Shown piece by piece: positions 58,901-64,000 of a stretch of DNA of 64,000 nucleotides. The notes under the pieces were generated by a model. The model worked only from the letters and a program-made list of their open reading frames with translations. It was not told the origin of the DNA and did not search any database. Where the stretch lies: contig NW_026570461.1 in the NCBI RefSeq assembly GCF_019649055.1, forward strand, positions 1 to 64,000, written 5' to 3'. Made by a program: the position numbers and the translations under genes. Source of the stretch: Paramacrobiotus metropolitanus (taxonomy: Eukaryota > Tardigrada > Eutardigrada > Parachela > Macrobiotidae). Position 1 is the stretch's first letter, and each line of letters starts with the position of its first letter.

Positions 58901-61900
58901 TTTAATGTAACAAAAACAGATCTTTTTGTATTAATTTTTGTTTTAAACAGATAATTTTTGCCCACAAAAATTTCCTTCCTCTTTTTGACCAGAAAAATTT
59001 CCTTCCTCCTTTTGACCCCCCAAAATTTCCTTCCTAAAAATTTTCCTTCCTCCTTTTGACCACACAAAATTTCCTTCCTCTAAAATTTCCTTCCTCTAAA
59101 ATTTCCTTCCTCCTTTTGACATTGGCCCTGTGCGTGAAATTATCTTACTCGTGCGCAGTCACACCCGTATAACATCAGATGTTCTGATAAATAATACTGC
59201 CACGTACATGCTCCATAATAAATATTTATATTAGGCAGGTACTGTACTATTCCATACTAGGCAGTGCCTAGTAGGCACAGTACTTTCGGTTCATTTATGG
59301 GTACATCACCCAGTTACCAGATAAATCGCTCCCTACATAATATTAAATAGGTCGCACCCCCGTCATCGAAGCGAGCGTAATGGAGGGCTGTCCGCTGGAG
59401 TTGCGTGCGGATTTCTCCACTAGTCCGAGAAAAGAGCTGCCGTACAGTCTCGTCCACGAAGATAACCGGGCCGGGCAGCGGCTGTACCGGATGTGGCGTA
59501 GTCGTCCGCACCAGCCCTACACCTGGACGCGGGACGGGCGCGTTTTCTCTGAATATAACCAGGCCGAGCGTCGCGTGTTCGAATTCCTGGGAGATCGACT
59601 GAAAATACGCTGGGCGACGCGCGACGACGAGGGTACCTATATGTGCGCATTTTATCCTCAACTATCGCGCCCTGTCATGGACCCATCCGTGAGCTATGTA
59701 GGGCTTACCTTTGGAGCCGCCGTTCGCGTGAAGGTTCTGCCCAGATCCAGTGGTAAATTCGCTTGATTTAGTTCTTTTCAGTATTGTTAATTTTTGTTTC
59801 ATTCTTATGCTGCTGATTACTGTTCATTTTGTTAGTAGGTACCTAGTGCATATTGTTGCGGTACCTACTGCTAATATTAATAGTATTAATTATTGGTAAT
59901 TGGCCAGGCGTTGTTTATGGTGCCCGCTAATAATTGTTTACAATGATTGCAAATTAATAGTTTTTAATCCAGGTTGTCAACTTGCTATTAGCAATTATGG
60001 TTGTTTTTTTACATACACAGACTGGTGCAGCGTCCCACATTCCACAACAACGCCAGCGCCGCGCCGGCTGTCGACAACTCAAGCAACTAGCAGCACATCG
60101 TCCCGCATCACCACTTCATCAACCGCCACTACTGTGTTGACCACCGGCTCCTTGCTGACCACTGTATTTCAGCTTTTGCGCACAACGCACTCGCCTGGCC
60201 CGGGTATTTTCAGTGTTTGAGAACGATTAATTAATATCTCGTTTATGCGAAATAGATAGCGTTTTTAGTGCTTTCGAAGCTTCAGATGCAAACGAACTTG
60301 CAAATAGTTAAGAACTAGCAATTATTTTTAAGCAGCTACAATTAAGTACAGCTGTATAGGTACATATTTGTGTGTATTCCCTCGAAATATCAAGAACAAA
60401 ATTCTAAAACCGAAGCAATTAGCTGTGCATGATTTGGATATGTATCTACGTACTTATAACACGAAAAGGCGAACCATTCTCTCCGATGACAATCATCTAA
60501 AGTGCGCAAACTGACGTTAAAGAAAGAAGCTTGAAGTAATGAGGCGTTCAGACGGAGCAGCATGGCCCGTTCACCAAATTCGTGCAGTGCTTCATTACAT
60601 TAATGCACTACATTAATTAATTAATTAACATGCATTAACATGCACTACAATAATTAAACCAAATAATTAAAATACCGCAAAATGCCGTTTTCAGCTCGTT
60701 AAACTAACAAAGGTTTGGTAGATTAGATAAAGCCGTAGATTTTTTTCAGTGTCGACACAATCCTTCTTGCCAGTGAATCGCAGCGGAATTCAGTCAATGA
60801 ATCATCCTGCCGTAGTCACCATTCCAGCCAGAGCGCTACCTAGCACCTTTTCCCCAAATTCTTGGCAGCGGGAAGTAAACGCTACCGCCGCGCTAACGAC
60901 AGGTAAAGCCGTAAAGCCTTATTGGTGCCGGCTGCGTGCCCTCGCCGTACAGGTATCTATCCACTAATATACTATAACCAGGAGAGCAAAACTTTGACCA
61001 ATACAGCAACCATCAGCGCCGCCGCAGGGGCCACCCAATACCGTTTATTACATAGGTCGTTTTTATCCAGTATAACTGAGACATTTCACAATAGAAGCCA
61101 AAGCTGAGATTTTCAGTTACAAGGTTTTCCAATAGTTGTGACGGCCTTGGTGGGAAATTCGACATCAGTAGTCCGCACTGCCTCCTCATCACCGTCGACC
61201 ATTTTACACGGGCCGCCGAAGCCAGTAACCAATTCTACCGCAGTCGATCGAGGTTCACACATTGCCGACACTTTTCTTTGGTCAGGTAACCGATAACGTA
61301 CGATGTCATAAACCGTTCGCCACTGGCTATTTTGCTACCTGGTCTTACAGACTACAACCGTCTGAATTCCACGGCGGTCAATTTGACATCAGATGGTAAA
61401 ATGGATTGTAAAATGGTAAAATGGATATTTTATTTCTGACATAACGGTTTGTCTGTCACTTCAGCAGGACCTATGCTCCCTTCGGCGATGATGGCGGACC
61501 ATGCGGATACCGGTACACCGCTGCCCATTGTTTCCTGCCCAAACACATCAATCTCCACGGCCAACACGGCAGCAGTTGCAGAGACAGTTAATAGCAGTTC
61601 ACTCTCTCCAACGACAGGCAAGTATCAAATTGTTCATCCATAATCCATCGGCAAAGCAAGCATGATTGAAATGAGACATTTTATTGCAAAACCTGAATTG
61701 TCGCTTTGCCCATGCGTCTATCTGTACTTTCGGCGCAATCTAATCTTAACGCAACAATAGCAGGCATCGTAATAGCGTTACTACTCTCTATGCTTACCCG
61801 CAATCTTTTAATTTAACTTGGATAGATGAAAAGCAGCCAGACTTTAGTCACTCCTACCCGGGCACTGTTACCGATTCACCGCTATCATCAACATCCGCGG

Positions 61901-62085
61901 CGGACCTGATGGCGACCATTGCGCCGGCTATGCCGACGACAGATGCAGAGGAAACGGAGGAGGTTACCGAGTTCGACTGGGTGCCGTCGGATCAGCGCCG
62001 CCACACCATGTATCCGCCCGAGTGTCCGGCCTGCACCGGCAACTGTCCCTGTCCGCCGTCCAAGCGCAAACGCAAGCATCTATGA
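52930..62085 (+). CDS. Ig gene C: secreted Ig-mucin protein with Cys-rich basic tail
   Basis: Seven exons: 52,930-53,107, 59,351-59,752, 60,021-60,203, 60,750-60,902, 61,124-61,285, 61,465-61,617 and 61,826-62,085; all introns phase 1; about 496 residues. Exon 1: signal peptide (MIVLYLTLLAVLFRVPC) and Cys segment. Exon 2: Ig domain (VIEASVMEGCPLELRADF ... PYTWTRDGRVF ... RDDEGTYMCAFY ... VRVKVLP). Exons 3-6: Ser/Thr/Pro-rich mucin-like (STTTPAPRRLSTTQATSS and similar). Exon 7: TSAADLMATIAPAMPTTDA, then VTEFDWVPSDQRRHTMYPP, ECPACTGNCPCPP, SKRKRKHL, almost identical to gene B. The exon 6 donor is GC (G|GCAAGT), as in B. Intron 1 is 6.2 kb and consists mostly of nested transposons. Unlike A and B, the Ig domain lacks the extra Cys pair after the F strand. 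Function unknown; the layout suggests an extracellular recognition or matrix role. Confidence 0.8.
54172..54225. repeat. perfect 23-bp hairpin
   Basis: TTTTCTTGACGATCTAACAT plus GGC pairs exactly with GCCATGTTAGATCGTCAAGA plus AAA across the 8-base loop CTGATCTA. Part of a wider inverted arrangement (GGCACCCCTTTT at 54,164 and AAAAGGGGTGC at 54,393). Confidence 0.85.
54690..54865 (+). repeat. 5S rRNA-like / SINE-like sequence
   Basis: TCGAGCGCGGTTTGGACTTA followed by GATGGGTGACCAC resembles the internal control region of 5S rRNA genes (GCGCGGTTAGTACTTAGATGGG...GACC). The upstream half does not look like 5S, and the terminal stem is missing, so a 5S-derived SINE or a 5S pseudogene is more likely than a gene. 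Confidence 0.35.
55076..56161 (+). pseudogene. Harbinger transposase, frameshifted
   Basis: Homology runs through three frames. 55,076 to about 55,585 gives the N-terminal HTH-like part and the start of the catalytic domain. A one-base shift near 55,585 moves to the frame with IDGTARPISRP, KWQAILLPNG and GSMHDSTLL. A further shift near 55,830 and an in-frame TAA after GDSG follow, and another shift near 55,925 leads to REPVEWGF and the C-terminal HHNQASKYF. The catalytic residues of the DDE triad (IDGT, GDSG, VEWGF) are visible, but spread over frames, so no active enzyme is made. Confidence 0.85.
56234..57241 (-). CDS. Harbinger-associated Myb/SANT-like protein
   Basis: Two exons on minus, 57,241-57,071 and 57,001-56,234, phase-0 intron of 69 bp (AAG|GTGAGA ... 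TATATGTAG|), about 312 residues. Residues 10-75 (RNRFTSTQDLLLVEEA ... NPRECWEKIAENLNAT) form a trihelical Myb/SANT-like DNA-binding domain. Residues 85-130 (RACQTRVDKLVEYY) extend the family pattern. The C-terminal 100 residues are a long charged coiled coil (KEKEMEQEKQLKEKQMELEK). In this superfamily the partner protein helps bind the transposon ends and bring the transposase to the nucleus. The frame is intact even though the neighbouring transposase is broken. Confidence 0.8.
57484..58296. mobile_element. hAT-like non-autonomous element rich in GAGCGAGC words
   Basis: 813 bp. Begins TAGAGCCCTTGCTCGGCTCG and ends GTGCAGGGCTCTA. Flanked by the perfect 8-bp direct repeat GTATGGTT (57,476-57,483 and 58,297-58,304). 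Both ends are packed with GAGCGAGC / GCTCGGCTCG motifs (57,490-57,640; 58,100-58,265), probably subterminal transposase-binding repeats. No transposase gene. It inserted into the Harbinger element. Confidence 0.85.
58349..59350. other. gene C intron 1, distal part
   Basis: 58,349-58,960 has no recognised feature. 58,965-59,128 is the right TIR of the outer element. 59,129-59,350 is the residual original intron before the exon 2 acceptor (TATTAAATAG). Confidence 0.5.
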
Positions 62086-64000
62086 ACCGCTACAGTTACT
62101 ACGAGGCCTTGTGTGTTGTTAAGCATATACTGGCTTCAAATGGAATCCGTGCAAGAGCCGTTCTCAGTAATTATGGGTGACGACCGAAATATTACACGCA
62201 AAGCTCCCGATGCCAATGAGCTTTTGTCAGCTGTGCTAACCGAAATGTGTGGCCAGTATAATGATTTACTGTACAGATATATGTTAATCAACATTAAAAT
62301 TTGTCGGCATTTCCTGTCACTGTACCTGCAAGGCTGGCATGAACTGTATCAGTTGATTTTTGGAAGAATAAAATACTCCATGTTTAACGGAAATCGTTAT
62401 GTGCGTCCTTTAACCCCTTTGCGCTATAAGCTACGGTTTTCGGTGAGTTGTCGCCTTTGCGTGTTCTTCGGTGGCAACAGGCATCCCGTTTTACGGGATA
62501 TGGTCTGCGCATGCTGTACCTCGAAATTCTCAGCGAATCGAGCACGCTGGCTACTCGTATTTTAACACTCCGCTGCATATTCAGCCCCGCGTCAGCTGAA
62601 CTTTCGAAAATGCTGCTGGGCATAACATCGTGTATTGTTTTAGGAACGATAGAAACTGCAGTAATAACTTTATGGTAAATTACAGCCGTCACTTCTTCCA
62701 AATTGTTCCCCAGGTTTTAAGAATATTGAAAACATTTACATTAATTTGCTGATTAGTAACACACGGTTTTAATTTCTTTTACGTTTTGCATTATTTCAAT
62801 TAATTCCTACCAGCGCCTGTACACTGTTATATAACAAAGTATGAAGCATCTTTGACTTGAAGAAAAGTCAGTTTTCGGCAAGGTTCTCATAGACCCATGC
62901 CAGCATGTAAGACCATATAATCACGAAAAGAAAGTTGTTTATTGCATGTTCAGTTAAAACTGTTCGGTTTCAGCTAATGGACTGCGTCTTCAGTTCTTGA
63001 CACGGGTTGCATGATCGCTGCTCGAGCGTTCTTATTACCCAACTCGCCCTGTAGTACGCTTTATGATCGCTAGATGAGTTTGATTAGCATTCTTTTCTGA
63101 ATGTTACGAAGAAAAATATTTTCCAAACATCGGCAGTTGTGCATGTGTCTCGTGCTTTGTGAACATGCAGGAGCGTTGCGTGGTGCGTACTTCGATCCCG
63201 TTGTTGTATGTAACTCCATATGACCACTTGTTGCTCAAAACCCTTTTGTAGGCCAAAGCATTCTCTTATGTATAAGCATTCGCCACCTTAATGTCCAAAA
63301 TTATAGCGCTCACACTTCCAGACGTTAACTTGTTGTGCTTGCTTTGCTGTCGCAACGTTATCGAAGCATGCTGTAATACGGTGACATTTTCCGTGGTGAT
63401 GTTGATCACGCGTTTTGGATTTCAAACTTCACTCAAACACGTTTTAAAAAAATTTAAAGAAACAAAAGTAGTTTAAGTGACAACCTACTAAAGCCACAAT
63501 CTACTTCCTGTGCATGGCCAGAATCCGCTGCCCTTCCGGAGAAGTCCCTAAATGATTCGTCATCATTACCCTTGGATCGTCTGTCGACCATCCAAGGGTA
63601 GTTTTGAGGAATCTTTAGCGCCGTTTTGCTGGATTATTCGCCGGGCCATTTTATGGAAAAGGTGACCAGATGGTATGGGCTGCGCACCTCATGCACGCCG
63701 TGCATCGATGTGCGCAGCAAACACCAACTGACTGTCGTCTTTTCATCACAATGACGTCGACGTTATCGCTGATCCCTCAAACAGTAAGAACCCGAAACAA
63801 AGTATTTAAGGCCTAAACAGTGCGAGTTCGAAAAGGGATAAGCGACGACTTTAGGGAACTTGTGCAAGATTACTAAAAGCATTTATACCAGTTGTGGCAC
63901 AATTCACATGGTTGTCCATAGGTTATAGTTTATACCGTGTGCGTTATTACATAGAACTTAAAACTTAAAAGAGTACGTTATTGCACACGTTTGTGCATTA
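62086..64000. other. downstream of Ig gene C, no gene confirmed
   Basis: Overlapping frames at 62,113-62,700 on both strands are unrecognised. One plus frame (LRMLYLEILSESSTLATRI) is faintly KH0-like but too weak to call. 63,570-63,605 has a CCTTGGATCG ... CCATCCAAGG palindrome. Nothing else seen. Confidence 0.35.

Larger units (their letters stand above)
53612..59128. mobile_element. outer long-TIR element in gene C intron 1
   Basis: The left end at 53,612 begins GGGCCAATGTCAAAAGGAGG and continues as tandem AAGGAAATTTT / GGTCAAAAGGAGG units to about 53,720. The right end (58,965-59,128) carries the same units inverted and ends CCTTTTGACATTGGCCC. GTGCGT lies immediately left (53,606-53,611) and one base right of the end (59,130-59,135). 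Length 5.5 kb, including the Harbinger and hAT insertions. Superfamily undetermined; the internal ends 53,730-54,870 and 58,350-58,960 carry no recognised transposase. Confidence 0.65.

Noticed and set aside
62113-62701. Further KH0-like ORF after gene C
   Set aside because: Only one short stretch is suggestive, frames shift, and both strands are equally open.
1-64000. Firm assignment to tardigrades
   Set aside because: Gene types and intron sizes are compatible, but no diagnostic tardigrade gene is present in the window.

Overview
The window is metazoan nuclear DNA. Genes are interrupted by short GT-AG introns (77 to about 550 bp), proteins are secreted multidomain types, and roughly half of the window is decayed, non-autonomous or tandem repeat. 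The organism cannot be fixed from sequence alone. Astacin, Ig/mucin, FMR1-like and PIF/Harbinger content fits an invertebrate, and a small ecdysozoan such as a tardigrade is a guess only.

Layout. Positions 1-4,140 hold one complete gene on the minus strand: a secreted astacin-fold protein that has lost all three zinc histidines and is fused to a leucine-rich-repeat tail. Positions 4,140-38,750 are a repeat desert. It contains two large GTTGTCCACCC-type minisatellites in opposite orientations (10.56-13.81 and 20.77-21.66 kb), several copies of related interspersed repeats with a conserved GGATGGGGTATG palindrome, a TTCTTAGG-rich repeat, a deleted pogo/Tigger element, a non-LTR retrotransposon C-terminal fragment, a hAT-type MITE with a perfect 8-bp target duplication, other long-TIR MITEs, and one frameshifted gephyrin/MoeA exon.

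Positions 38,800-45,000 hold small genes on the plus strand: a three-exon secreted basic protein of unknown function, then three ORFs (40.66, 43.89 and 44.46 kb) with resemblance to the N-terminal half of FMRP. The first has two Tudor/Agenet-like units and a KH0-like unit; the other two have only a weak KH0-like resemblance.

Positions 46,540-62,085 are the most coherent locus: three paralogous genes for secreted single-Ig-domain proteins. Gene A (46.5-47.7, minus) has 3 exons, gene B (48.7-51.6, minus) 6 exons and gene C (52.9-62.1, plus) 7 exons. All have a Cys-bearing signal-peptide exon, one V-like Ig exon and phase-1 introns. B and C add Thr/Ser-rich mucin-like exons and end in an almost identical Cys-rich, KRKRKH-tailed module. 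B and C are head to head across 1.4 kb. The first intron of C has been expanded to 6.2 kb by nested DNA transposons: an outer long-TIR element, a PIF/Harbinger element inside it (broken transposase, intact-looking Myb-like ORF, AAT target duplication), and an 813-bp hAT-like element inside that (8-bp GTATGGTT duplication). Exon boundaries were read by eye from splice consensus, reading phase and family similarity; no transcript evidence was available.
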